This document shows positions 56,371 through 64,000 of a stretch of DNA of 64,000 bases, piece after piece. The notes below the pieces were generated by a model, which was given only the letters and a program-made list of their open reading frames with translations, did no database searches and was not told the DNA's origin. The number at the start of each line of letters is the position of its first letter. Position 1 is the stretch's first letter. Source of the DNA: Tissierellia bacterium (GTDB lineage: Bacteria > Bacillota_A > Clostridia > Tissierellales > Peptoniphilaceae); the NCBI GenBank assembly GCA_012513395.1, contig JAAZCH010000265.1:8127-72126 (forward strand), read 5' to 3'. A program made the translations under genes and the position numbers.

Positions 56371-58098
56371 TTGTTAATAACAGTAATTAAAAAGGACATG
56401 TATAAGGATTCAGTTGCCTTGATGCTCCTTAACAATAAAATAAATGCACACCCTGCAGTCAACGTTGCTTCAATTATGATGGCGACACCAGCAAACAAGG
56501 ATATGTTCAAAGAAAGTGGGCTCCTAACCGATGAAGTAGAAAAAGCTGGCGCAAATGACATCGCAATAGTTTTGGATTTAGATGATGAAACAGAACTAGA
56601 TGGAATAGTGGAAATTATCGATGAAGAACTTAGTGCAACTGAAAAAAGTTCAGCTATGTCTGGAATCCAAGAAGCGACTACTCTACCTGAAGCATTGGAA
56701 ATTTTGCCAGAAGCTAACTTGGCAATGATTTCTGTTCCAGGAATCTACGCTTACTCTGTTGGTAAAAAATGTTTGGACCAAAATCTAAATCTATTTATTT
56801 TCAGTGACAATGTACCACTTGAAGAAGAAATTCAGCTTAAAAAAGAAGGAAGAGAAAAAGGACTTATAGTAATGGGACCTGACTGTGGAACAAGTATCAT
56901 TAAAGGTGTTCCCCTAGCCTTCGCAAACCAAACAAAATCAGGAAAAATTGGAATAGTAGGTGCGTCAGGAACAGGCATTCAAGAAGTCACTTCTATTCTA
57001 GATGGAAAAGGCTATGGAATCACCAACGCTATTGGAACTGGTGGAAGGGATTTAAGTGAAGAAGTAGGAGCGATGACTTTTCTAAAGGGTGTTGAAAACT
57101 TAATGGATGACGATGAAACAGAAGTCATTTTAGTACTTTCAAAACCACCGGCAAAAGAAGTAAGAGAAAAAGTAGAAGCTTATTTAAAATCACTTACCAA
57201 ACCTGTAGCTTCCTTATTCTTAGGCGAAACTCCTGATAGTCACTTTGAAGGGTATTATAGAGCTGGAACTCTAGAAGAGTTAGCTATTTTAGGAATAGAT
57301 CTTCTTGAGAACAAAAAGCCAGAAACAATAGTAAGCGAAGCTGAAATAAAAGATGCAAACGGAACTATAAAAGGTCTATATACAGGAGGAACGTTAGCTA
57401 CGGAAGCTGCCCTTTTAATTGAAAGAGGCTTAAATATAAATGAAGAATTAACCCATGAACATGGTTATATATTAAATCACGAAGGGTTTGAAGTAATAGA
57501 CCTTGGAGATGACGAATATACCCAAGGTAAACCTCATCCTATGATAGACCCAACAGCAAGACTTCCATACATTTTAAAAGCAGCTGAAGATAAAAACACA
57601 AAAGTAATTGTACTTGATGTAGTATTAGGATTTGGCGCAAATGAAGATCCTGCCTCTACCCTAGTGGAGACAATCAAGGAAGTAAAATCAACTAGACCAG
57701 ATATTGACGTTGTTACTACTATTTGTGGAACTAAACAAGATCCTCAAAATATAAATGAACAAGAACAACAGCTTAAAGATGTTGGAGCTACAGTTTTCCA
57801 TTCCAATAGACAGGCATTAGATCATGCACTGGGATTAATTGGAAAGAAAATTGATTACAAAGAAAAACCAGTTCTTCCTTTGGAAAAAATATCTGTAGAT
57901 TTGGACTTAGGGGAAAAGAACAACCTACTGAATGATAAATTACAAATTATAAATATCGGATTAGAGAGTTTTGCTAATAATTTGAAATCCTTTGATGCAA
58001 AATATGTCCAATATAATTTTACTCCGATTGCAGGTGGAAAAAAGGAATTGATGAGAGCACTGGAATTCTTGGAGGCATGGAGAGGAACAAATGAATAA
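56371..58098 (+). CDS. fdrA: FdrA, oxamate carbamoyltransferase component
   Basis: A 575-residue protein of the succinyl-CoA-ligase alpha-like superfamily: CoA-binding-type Rossmann parts (VIVMGPDCGTSIIKG region near 165-180, IGIVGASGTGIQEVTS near 190-205) and a C-terminal ligase-like domain (LDVVLGFGANEDPAST near 415-430). Together with YlbE and YlbF it has been assigned in E. coli as the long-sought oxamate (oxamic) transcarbamylase, which splits oxalurate with phosphate into oxamate and carbamoyl phosphate (renamed AllFGH). The start is TTG after AAGGAG with 8 nt. It overlaps ylbE by 8 nt. Confidence 0.9.
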   Translation: MLITVIKKDMYKDSVALMLLNNKINAHPAVNVASIMMATPANKDMFKESGLLTDEVEKAGANDIAIVLDLDDETELDGIVEIIDEELSATEKSSAMSGIQEATTLPEALEILPEANLAMISVPGIYAYSVGKKCLDQNLNLFIFSDNVPLEEEIQLKKEGREKGLIVMGPDCGTSIIKGVPLAFANQTKSGKIGIVGASGTGIQEVTSILDGKGYGITNAIGTGGRDLSEEVGAMTFLKGVENLMDDDETEVILVLSKPPAKEVREKVEAYLKSLTKPVASLFLGETPDSHFEGYYRAGTLEELAILGIDLLENKKPETIVSEAEIKDANGTIKGLYTGGTLATEAALLIERGLNINEELTHEHGYILNHEGFEVIDLGDDEYTQGKPHPMIDPTARLPYILKAAEDKNTKVIVLDVVLGFGANEDPASTLVETIKEVKSTRPDIDVVTTICGTKQDPQNINEQEQQLKDVGATVFHSNRQALDHALGLIGKKIDYKEKPVLPLEKISVDLDLGEKNNLLNDKLQIINIGLESFANNLKSFDAKYVQYNFTPIAGGKKELMRALEFLEAWRGTNE

Positions 58099-59362
58099 AT
58101 ATATATACAATACAATAGCAGAAGCAAATGAAGCAGTAGTAGATAGAATTGTAAAGTCTAATCCAGTCTTAGTTGGAGTTAAACCTGGGAAAGAACTAAT
58201 ACCAGAATTAAAAGAACATGTACTATTACATGCAGGTCCTCCAATTAAATACGAAAATATGACAGAGCCGATGCAAGGCTCTTGCGTGGGAGCTATTCTA
58301 TTTGAAGGTTGGGCTGAAAGTGAAGAAGCTGCATTCAAGATGCTGGAAAATGGTGAGATTACATTTATTCCTTGTAATCATGTAAATGCAGTTGGACCAA
58401 TGGGCGGAATAACATCTATGAACATGGCATTGGTAGTTGTTGAAGATACTATTAACGAAACAGTAGGATACTGCACAATGAATGAAGGTATCGGCAAAGT
58501 ACTTCGCTTCGGTGCATACGATGAAGAAGTGGTAAATAGATTGAAATGGATGGCAGAAATATTAGGACCTACTTTAGACAAAGCTATCAATAAACTAGGC
58601 GGACTAAGTTTAAATCCTTTGATTGCAAAAGCAATAGCCATGGGAGATGAGTTCCATCAAAGAAATATCGCAGCTAGTTTAGCTTTCCTAAAAGAAGTTG
58701 CACCTACTATCACTTCCCTTCCAATGGATGAAGATGAAAAATATCAAGTGATCAAATTTTTATCTGATACAGATCAGTTCTTTTTAAACCTAGCAATGGC
58801 AGCAGGAAAAGCTGTAATGGACGGCGCTAGAAAAATCCAAGAAGGTACAATAGTAACTTGCATGTGCCGTAATGGAGAAAACTTTGGAATAAGAATCAGC
58901 GGTATGGGAGATGAGTGGTTCACAGCACCTGTAAACACACCACAAGGACTTTACTTCACTGGTTTTTCAGAAGCAGATGCAAATCCCGACATCGGAGACT
59001 CAGCAATCACTGAGACCCTGGGAGTTGGTGGGATGGTTATGATAGCTGCACCTGCTGTAACTAGATTTGTTGGAACTGGTGGTTTTGAAGATGCACTCAA
59101 AATATCAAACAACATGCAAAAAATCGTAACAGGAAATAATCCAAACTTTATTATTCCTACTTGGAATTTTAAAGGAGCTCCATTGGGAATTGACGCTATG
59201 AAAGTTGTAGAAACTGGAATCACACCAGTAATAAATACGGGAATAGCAAATAAAAAAGCAGGAATTGGTCAGGTAGGAGCTGGTACTGTAAACCCACCTA
59301 TCGAATGTTTTGAAAAAGCAATTCTAGCATATGTAGAGAAACTTCAAAACGAACAAAAATGA
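58091..59362 (+). CDS. ylbE: YlbE, DUF1116 component of oxamate carbamoyltransferase
   Basis: A 423-residue DUF1116 protein. Conserved segments are LLHAGPPIKYENMTEPMQGS near 45-65, HVNAVGPMGGITSMNMA near 97-113, MCRNGENFGIRISGMGDEWF near 255-275 and PPIECFEKAI at the end. Genes of this family travel with fdrA and ylbF in allantoin clusters and are now linked to oxalurate cleavage. It overlaps fdrA by 8 nt and ylbF by 4 nt, so subunits are made together. Which subunit holds the active site cannot be told from sequence. Confidence 0.92.
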   Translation: MNKYIYNTIAEANEAVVDRIVKSNPVLVGVKPGKELIPELKEHVLLHAGPPIKYENMTEPMQGSCVGAILFEGWAESEEAAFKMLENGEITFIPCNHVNAVGPMGGITSMNMALVVVEDTINETVGYCTMNEGIGKVLRFGAYDEEVVNRLKWMAEILGPTLDKAINKLGGLSLNPLIAKAIAMGDEFHQRNIAASLAFLKEVAPTITSLPMDEDEKYQVIKFLSDTDQFFLNLAMAAGKAVMDGARKIQEGTIVTCMCRNGENFGIRISGMGDEWFTAPVNTPQGLYFTGFSEADANPDIGDSAITETLGVGGMVMIAAPAVTRFVGTGGFEDALKISNNMQKIVTGNNPNFIIPTWNFKGAPLGIDAMKVVETGITPVINTGIANKKAGIGQVGAGTVNPPIECFEKAILAYVEKLQNEQK

Positions 59363-60078
59363 TTAAAGTAAAAAAGTGTCCAAAGCATCTTCTAGATGTT
59401 TTGGACTTTACTAAATTCGAAAAGATTTCTATTTATAAAAATGGCGTGTATCTTAAAGCCAAAGAAAAAATATTTTATGTCTCACATTTTGAAAACTTAA
59501 ATGCTCTAAGTATCCAAGTTGACAAAAGTGATTTAGAACAAATAAAACTTGGAGGCAACCTTCAAAGACTTAATTTTATAATAGATGGCGACACAACAGT
59601 TGTGGATTTACATTTTCCAAAGATAGTTGACAAAATACCCCTAAATATTTTGAAGGAAACAATTGAAAGTAAAAATCCAATTACTGGATTGAATGGAAAA
59701 AATGAATCTTTAATTAACAACAGTGCTTTTCTGGAAAAGATTAATCCCCTTATTAATCCAAATGAAATTATCGGAAGGGGTTTAGGCCTTACTCCATCAG
59801 GAGATGATATCTTAATAGGAATATTATTCGTTTTATTTTCTAAAGGAAAAGAGCAACAAGTTGATAAGATAAAACTCGAAGCCAGTTTGTCTAGAACTAA
59901 TGATATAAGTAGAGAATTTTTACAGTATGCTCTCAAGGGAATATTTTCTGAAAGCTTACTGGAGCTGTTAGGCACAGATAATATCGATCAAAGTGTAAAT
60001 TGTATTTTAAGCACAGGTCACACATCAGGAGCAGACAGTTTACTTGGAATCCATTACGGAATAAACAATATAATATAG
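59359..60078 (+). CDS. ylbF: YlbF, DUF2877 component of oxamate carbamoyltransferase
   Basis: A 239-residue DUF2877 protein, a little shorter than E. coli YlbF. The family signature is GRGLGLTPSGDDILIGIL near 139-156, with STGHTSGADSLLGIHYG close to the C-terminus. Third partner of the FdrA-YlbE-YlbF set. The ATG overlaps the ylbE stop (ATGA), and the stop codon itself lies in the left arm of a 32-bp hairpin. Confidence 0.9.
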   Translation: MIKVKKCPKHLLDVLDFTKFEKISIYKNGVYLKAKEKIFYVSHFENLNALSIQVDKSDLEQIKLGGNLQRLNFIIDGDTTVVDLHFPKIVDKIPLNILKETIESKNPITGLNGKNESLINNSAFLEKINPLINPNEIIGRGLGLTPSGDDILIGILFVLFSKGKEQQVDKIKLEASLSRTNDISREFLQYALKGIFSESLLELLGTDNIDQSVNCILSTGHTSGADSLLGIHYGINNII

Positions 60079-60139
60079 ACATGAAAATAGCTGTCAAATT
60101 TCTAAAAAGAAATTTGACAGCTATTTTCATGTCTATATT
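60072..60139. terminator. 32-bp perfect hairpin between convergent ylbF and AEC genes
   Basis: Arm 60072-60103 and arm 60108-60139 are perfect reverse complements around an AAAA loop. The left arm contains the ylbF stop codon (60076-60078). It presumably terminates transcription from both sides, although neither side has a long T-run (TTT on plus, TATT on minus). Confidence 0.8.
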
Positions 60140-60155
60140 TAAGGGTTATGACTAA

Positions 60156-61082
60156 CTATAATATTAACGTACCTATTATCGGAATTGAAATCAATGAAAG
60201 TAATGAACAAACAAATACTAATTGAGATGCTAATGATTTATCATTTCCTAAATTGTCACTGAACATAGCGATGTAAGCTGCTGTAGGCATAGATAAAAGC
60301 ATCACTGGTATTACTATAAATATTCCATCAAATCCTAAAAATTTAAGTGTAAATAGTATTGCAAGAGGGTTTATAAATAATTTTATTGCAGATGCTACGT
60401 ATATTCTCCAGTCCTTTAAAGCTTCTTTGATATTGGATCTAGAAAGTATTAAACCCACTACTAACATGGCTAATGGAGATGTAGCTCTACTAAGTAAATT
60501 CATGGTAGAAAATAATGGCTCTGGTATACTTATATTAGTTAAAAATAAAATTCCCCCTACAGCTATGGATAGAACCCCAGGATTTAAAATGGCATTTTTA
60601 AGTCCACCTTTATTTCCTGCCACATTTCTTCCAATTATATGAATTCCAAGAGTCCAGGAAATTATTTCAAATAGGAATCCTCCGCAGATAACTGCATAAA
60701 ATAATGCATCATCTCCTAGAAGTGCTAGTACAATTGGGTATCCCATAAAAGAAGTATTTGATAAAAGCATTCCCATGTGAAAGATGTCCTTTTGTCCTGG
60801 AGATCCTGGAAACAACTTCGTCACTAGCCATCCAACTATAAACATAAATATATAACAAGCAAGCATAATTCCCAGTAGAATTAATATATTCTGTACTCTT
60901 TCCAGGGAAAAAGGCACTTGCATGGCTAAAATAATCGTGGCCGGCATTGTGACATTCAATACTAGTTTAGTAATTTCTTTTTGGCCACTTGCTGTAACCC
61001 AGTTGAGTTTTCCTACCAAGTACCCAATCACTATAAGTGTAAATAGTACGCTTACATTTTGTAGTGTTAATAAAAAGTTCAT
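60156..61082 (-). CDS. AEC-family permease in the allantoin island
   Basis: A 308-residue membrane protein of the auxin efflux carrier family, about ten spans in two five-span halves: the N-half carries KLVLNVTMPATIILAM (about 40-55) and the C-half SRATSPLAMLVVGLILS (about 198-214), the crossover motifs of the family. Characterised bacterial members move organic acids such as malate or malonate. Placed downstream of allB on the same strand and convergent with the catabolic operon, it may export oxamate or another pathway acid, but no sequence feature proves the substrate. GGGAG is the ribosome site. Confidence 0.85.
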   Translation of the reverse strand: MNFLLTLQNVSVLFTLIVIGYLVGKLNWVTASGQKEITKLVLNVTMPATIILAMQVPFSLERVQNILILLGIMLACYIFMFIVGWLVTKLFPGSPGQKDIFHMGMLLSNTSFMGYPIVLALLGDDALFYAVICGGFLFEIISWTLGIHIIGRNVAGNKGGLKNAILNPGVLSIAVGGILFLTNISIPEPLFSTMNLLSRATSPLAMLVVGLILSRSNIKEALKDWRIYVASAIKLFINPLAILFTLKFLGFDGIFIVIPVMLLSMPTAAYIAMFSDNLGNDKSLASQLVFVCSLLSLISIPIIGTLIL

Positions 61083-61109
61083 AACTTATGTCTCCCAACA
61101 TCTCTATTT

Positions 61110-61147
61110 TAAAGCCGCCCCAAGTACAAATAATAAGGCGGCTTTTA
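61110..61147. other. GC-rich hairpin between allB and the AEC gene
   Basis: TAAAGCCGCC (61110-61119) pairs with GGCGGCTTTTA (61137-61147). A T-run is present only on the plus strand side, so on the minus strand (direction of both genes) it is a weak terminator or an mRNA-stabilising or processing element. Confidence 0.55.
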
Positions 61148-61176
61148 ATATAATAATTATCTAAATTAAATTTTAA

Positions 61177-62532
61177 TTATTTATTTAGTATTAACTGACC
61201 AGTTGTTTCTTCAGTTACTTTTTCTCCATCGTAAACTACATTTCCTCTTACGATTGTAGTTTTGATTTGGCAACCAATGGTTCTTCCAACATATGCACTG
61301 ATTTTGTTTTTGTATTCTAATCCTTCAGTAGTAACTTCATATGAAGCTTTAGGATCGATTAGAACTAAGTCAGCGTCGTATCCAACTTGGATGCTTCCTT
61401 TGTTTTCTAAACCAAATCTCTTAGCTGCATTTGTAGCCGTTACGTCTACGAATTGTTTTAAAGGCATATTTCTCTTATTTACAGCTTCGTCAAAGAAAAT
61501 ATCATAGCTGTTTTGGATAGCTGATATTCCGCCCCATGCGCTAAATGCAGTTCCTTCTTTTAAATCAGGAGTACACGGAGAGTGGTCAGATCCGATGAAG
61601 TGGATATTACCTTTGAATAATTCTTCCCACATTCTTTCTTGATTAGCTAAATCTCTGATTGGTGGTGAACATTTTGCGGTGTTTCCAATGTCATCTAATT
61701 CGTCAGTATGGAAGTAGAAATAGTGAGTACAAGATTCTGCCATGTAATCAAAGCCTGCTTCTCTAGCCTTAGTTACTTCTTCAACTGCTTCTGGACAACT
61801 ACAGTGACAAATATTTAGCTTCACATCTGTTTGTTGTGCAAGATAAATTGCTCTTTTAACAGCTTCTACTTCTGTAAATACAGGTCTAGATTCTACATAT
61901 GCTTTTAATGTGTCTGGGCCATTTGCTTTTGCAATCGCGCCAAGTGTGTCTGTAATTTTTGCATTTTCACAGTGAACGCCTAGAGTTTTGCCAGTTTTAG
62001 CAATTCTTCTCATACCTTCCCAAAGTGAATAATCGTCTACATTTTCCATGTCATTGTCAAGAGATCTGTCACCACAAGTTGACATGAATGCTTTATATCC
62101 TACAACACCACCATCAGATAGATCTTGAATATCATCTAGATTAGAAGGAGTTAAAGCTCCAAGGGAAGCTCCATCTACTTTAATTTTTTCTTTTTCAATT
62201 TCTAATTTAATATACAATGATTCTCCATCTTGAGTACATGGAAGTTGGTTAAGAGGCATTTCTATAAAGCTAGTTACCCCACCTTTTGCAGCAGCTGCTG
62301 TTCCAGTGTCATATCCTTCCCACTCAGTTCTTCCTGGCTCTGAGAAGTGAGCATGAGTATCTATCATACCAGGTGTAATAACCATACCTTCAGCGTCAAT
62401 TACTTTAGCCGCTTCTTCGTTTTTCAAATCTTCTCCAATTGCTGAAATCTTTCCATCTTTTACTAAAATGTCTGCATAAACTTCGCCTGCTTCTGTTACT
62501 ACCAAACCATTTTTAACTAATAAATCGTACAT
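61177..62532 (-). CDS. allB: Allantoinase
   Basis: Opens the hydantoin ring of allantoin to allantoate. A 451-residue amidohydrolase with a binuclear metal site: His60 and His62 (DTHAHFSEPG), the carboxylated Lys147 (VGYKAFMSTCG), His187 (GVHCEN), His243 (ICHCSC) and Asp316 (IGSDHSPC). The serine- and cysteine-containing MSTCG form after the lysine is typical of allantoinases rather than dihydropyrimidinases. It lies 19 bp after pucI in the same direction, so uptake and ring opening are co-expressed. Confidence 0.95.
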   Translation of the reverse strand: MYDLLVKNGLVVTEAGEVYADILVKDGKISAIGEDLKNEEAAKVIDAEGMVITPGMIDTHAHFSEPGRTEWEGYDTGTAAAAKGGVTSFIEMPLNQLPCTQDGESLYIKLEIEKEKIKVDGASLGALTPSNLDDIQDLSDGGVVGYKAFMSTCGDRSLDNDMENVDDYSLWEGMRRIAKTGKTLGVHCENAKITDTLGAIAKANGPDTLKAYVESRPVFTEVEAVKRAIYLAQQTDVKLNICHCSCPEAVEEVTKAREAGFDYMAESCTHYFYFHTDELDDIGNTAKCSPPIRDLANQERMWEELFKGNIHFIGSDHSPCTPDLKEGTAFSAWGGISAIQNSYDIFFDEAVNKRNMPLKQFVDVTATNAAKRFGLENKGSIQVGYDADLVLIDPKASYEVTTEGLEYKNKISAYVGRTIGCQIKTTIVRGNVVYDGEKVTEETTGQLILNK

Positions 62533-62551
62533 TCTTTTCCTCCAAATAATT

Positions 62552-63988
62552 TTATTTTTTTCGTGTAATAGCTAGATAAATGGTAAATGCTATACCAAAA
62601 CCTAGTATCCAAGATATGCTTCCAAATCTAGCAAGTGCAGGTACAAATTTTGCACCAATTGGGAAAATCAATCCTACTATAGTTGCAATAAACGCTTTTG
62701 TGTTTATGCCATTGGCATACTGTCTATCCCCAGGAGTGTAAAGATCTTCCGTATTGAGAACTTGCTTCTTTTCAAAATAATAATGAGCTATCATAACACC
62801 TGCAACTGGACCAACAACCGCCCCAATAATATCCAAAAACGCATAGATACTAGTTGCATTTTCCATTAACTTCCATGGCATAATTAGAAAACTGATAACA
62901 CTTGCCACAACTACGCCTTGTTTATAATCAAGCTTCTTAGGAAATAAGGAAGCTAGTTGATAACCTGCAGGTACGATATTACCTGTAGCATTTGTAGATA
63001 CAGTAGTCATAAGTAAAACTATTATTGCAAATGATGCTGCAAATAAGCTATCCCATTTGTTAACTATGTCTAAAACATTCCACATCTCTACTCCGTAATG
63101 AAGTGTTGCGCCAACTAATATGCATACACTAGAAAATGCAAACAATAAATATGAAATGAATAATCCTGCACTTTGTCCTATTAATTGTGCCTTGTAACTT
63201 TTTGCGTTTCTTGCAAAGTCTGCTGCACTAGCGCCAGGAGCTGCCCACACTGATAACACTGAAGAAATAATCATCAAGTAAATAAACAAATGTGAATTTG
63301 CTGGTTGTACTCCAGAAGAATAATTTAATATATTTCCAATTCCTCCCGCTACTCTAATAGCCCAAACTAACATTCCACCAAATACAATGTAAATCAAAGG
63401 ATTTAAAACTGCCGTGAACTTTGAGATCGTCTCTCCTCCACCTAGGCCAATACCTAAGTTTACTATCCAGAATATAGCAAAAGCTATTAATCCAGGAAGA
63501 CCTATTCCAAAGAAGTTGAATCCCCCACCTAATTCCAAAAATCCAGGCCAGATTTTACCTAATAAAATCATTAAAGCCAATGATCCTGAAAATGTTTGTA
63601 ATCCATACCACATTATTGCAGCAATAATTCCCCTTAAAATCCCAGGTAATTTTGCTCCAACTTCACCGTATGAAGATTTAAGTAATACTGGAAATGGAAT
63701 TCCATAACTAAATCCAGGCATTCCGTTTATAACTAACAATGCGATTACTGCAAAAGAACTCAATATCAATGCAATCATTACGTTTGCAGGAGACATTCCT
63801 AAAAATAAAAATCCACCTACTGCTACGTAATTAGGAACGTTATGAACAGATCCCATCCACAATGTAAAATAGTTAAAAGTATTCCACTTTCTCTTCCCGG
63901 GAGGTACAGGGGCTAAGTCCTCACTAAACCCTTGGCTCATGGCAAATTCATAATCGTTTTCATTAACCATGATTTTCTTTTCTTCCAT
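62552..63988 (-). CDS. pucI: NCS1-family allantoin permease
   Basis: A 478-residue transporter with 12 predicted spans, NCS1 (nucleobase:cation symporter-1) family. Near the N-terminus are DLAPVPPGKRKWNTFNYFTLWMG (start about residue 20, read in two parts) and helix 1 with NVPNYVAVGGFLFLGMSP. SVWAAPGASAADFARNAKSY near 235-255 is a family marker. Paired with allB, so allantoin rather than uracil or hydantoin is the likely substrate. AGAGGTGA lies before the ATG, 12 nt from the window edge; the promoter is outside. Confidence 0.93.
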   Translation of the reverse strand: MEEKKIMVNENDYEFAMSQGFSEDLAPVPPGKRKWNTFNYFTLWMGSVHNVPNYVAVGGFLFLGMSPANVMIALILSSFAVIALLVINGMPGFSYGIPFPVLLKSSYGEVGAKLPGILRGIIAAIMWYGLQTFSGSLALMILLGKIWPGFLELGGGFNFFGIGLPGLIAFAIFWIVNLGIGLGGGETISKFTAVLNPLIYIVFGGMLVWAIRVAGGIGNILNYSSGVQPANSHLFIYLMIISSVLSVWAAPGASAADFARNAKSYKAQLIGQSAGLFISYLLFAFSSVCILVGATLHYGVEMWNVLDIVNKWDSLFAASFAIIVLLMTTVSTNATGNIVPAGYQLASLFPKKLDYKQGVVVASVISFLIMPWKLMENATSIYAFLDIIGAVVGPVAGVMIAHYYFEKKQVLNTEDLYTPGDRQYANGINTKAFIATIVGLIFPIGAKFVPALARFGSISWILGFGIAFTIYLAITRKK

Positions 63989-64000
63989 TAAATCACCTCT

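Noticed and set aside
56371..58098. Annotation of FdrA as an acyl-CoA or succinyl-CoA synthetase
   Set aside because: Only the superfamily fold is shared; the allantoin context and YlbE/YlbF neighbours point to oxalurate cleavage.
61110..61147. Firm terminator call after allB
   Set aside because: The stem is good but the minus strand has no T-run after it, so I list it only as a hairpin.
1..64000. CRISPR arrays, insertion sequences, prophage or tRNA genes
   Set aside because: No regularly spaced repeats, transposase or phage reading frames were seen, and I recognised no tRNA sequences on either strand by eye; a tRNAscan or ISfinder run would be decisive.

Overview
The window is AT-rich DNA from a low-GC, Gram-positive (Bacillota) anaerobe. 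The evidence is a division and cell-wall cluster ordered as in that phylum, a T-box leader, Firmicute-type promoters and AGGAGG ribosome sites, the yaaO-tmk-darA-holB-ricT-rsmI neighbourhood known from Bacillus, an 8Fe-8S-type ferredoxin and rubrerythrin. A member of Clostridia/Tissierellia is my best guess; this is inference and the species cannot be named from sequence alone. Apart from one penicillin-binding protein gene, everything up to about 53 kb is on the minus strand.

Layout, read by transcription on the minus strand. (a) 1-7.1 kb: rsmI-nurA-herA-glgB-glgC-glgD, a methyltransferase plus a HerA-NurA DNA-end processing pair running into glycogen synthesis genes; glgD is cut by the window edge. 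(b) 7.3-12 kb: a small ferredoxin gene and the yaaO-tmk-darA-darA-like-holB-ricT operon, with two tandem c-di-AMP receptor paralogues. (c) 12.2-18.3 kb: rubrerythrin, rpmE-yqhQ-prmC-prfA-ybaK, and nrdR-rarA. (d) 18.4-29.4 kb: ftsZ on its own promoter, then the division and cell-wall cluster mraZ-rsmH-ftsL-ftsI-mraY-murD-ftsW-murG-ftsQ with five MraZ-type boxes in front. (e) 29.4-33.6 kb: hflX-yigZ-nadE-yebC-lgt. (f) 33.7-36.6 kb: a bifunctional PBP on the plus strand. (g) 36.6-47.6 kb: an ileS of the eukaryote-like class, an Rrf2 regulator, a flavoprotein, an ABC exporter-type pair whose permease carries a very long coiled coil, an NlpC/P60 hydrolase and the RNase P RNA gene (class A). (h) 47.7-50.3 kb: an amino-acid ABC importer under a T-box leader whose specifier reads as histidine (CAC).

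(i) 50.35-64 kb is the accessory highlight: an apparently complete anaerobic allantoin-utilisation island. PucI imports allantoin; AllB opens the ring; AllC and AllE convert allantoate to ureidoglycolate and release ammonia; AllD oxidises it to oxalurate; FdrA, YlbE and YlbF (the recently assigned oxamate carbamoyltransferase genes) phosphorolyse oxalurate to oxamate and carbamoyl phosphate; and ArcC turns carbamoyl phosphate into ATP, ammonia and CO2. A PucR-type regulator sits divergently from the catabolic operon, with a 30-bp-spaced direct repeat in front of it. An AEC-family permease inside the island has no assigned role and is a reasonable candidate for exporting the end product oxamate.

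I see no insertion sequences, prophage, CRISPR array or tRNA genes. The least explained items are the AEC permease, the coiled-coil FtsX-like permease beside an NlpC/P60 enzyme, the loop-less DarA paralogue, a compact terminator-like structure in the ileS leader, and a 32-bp perfect hairpin at the end of the allantoin operon.
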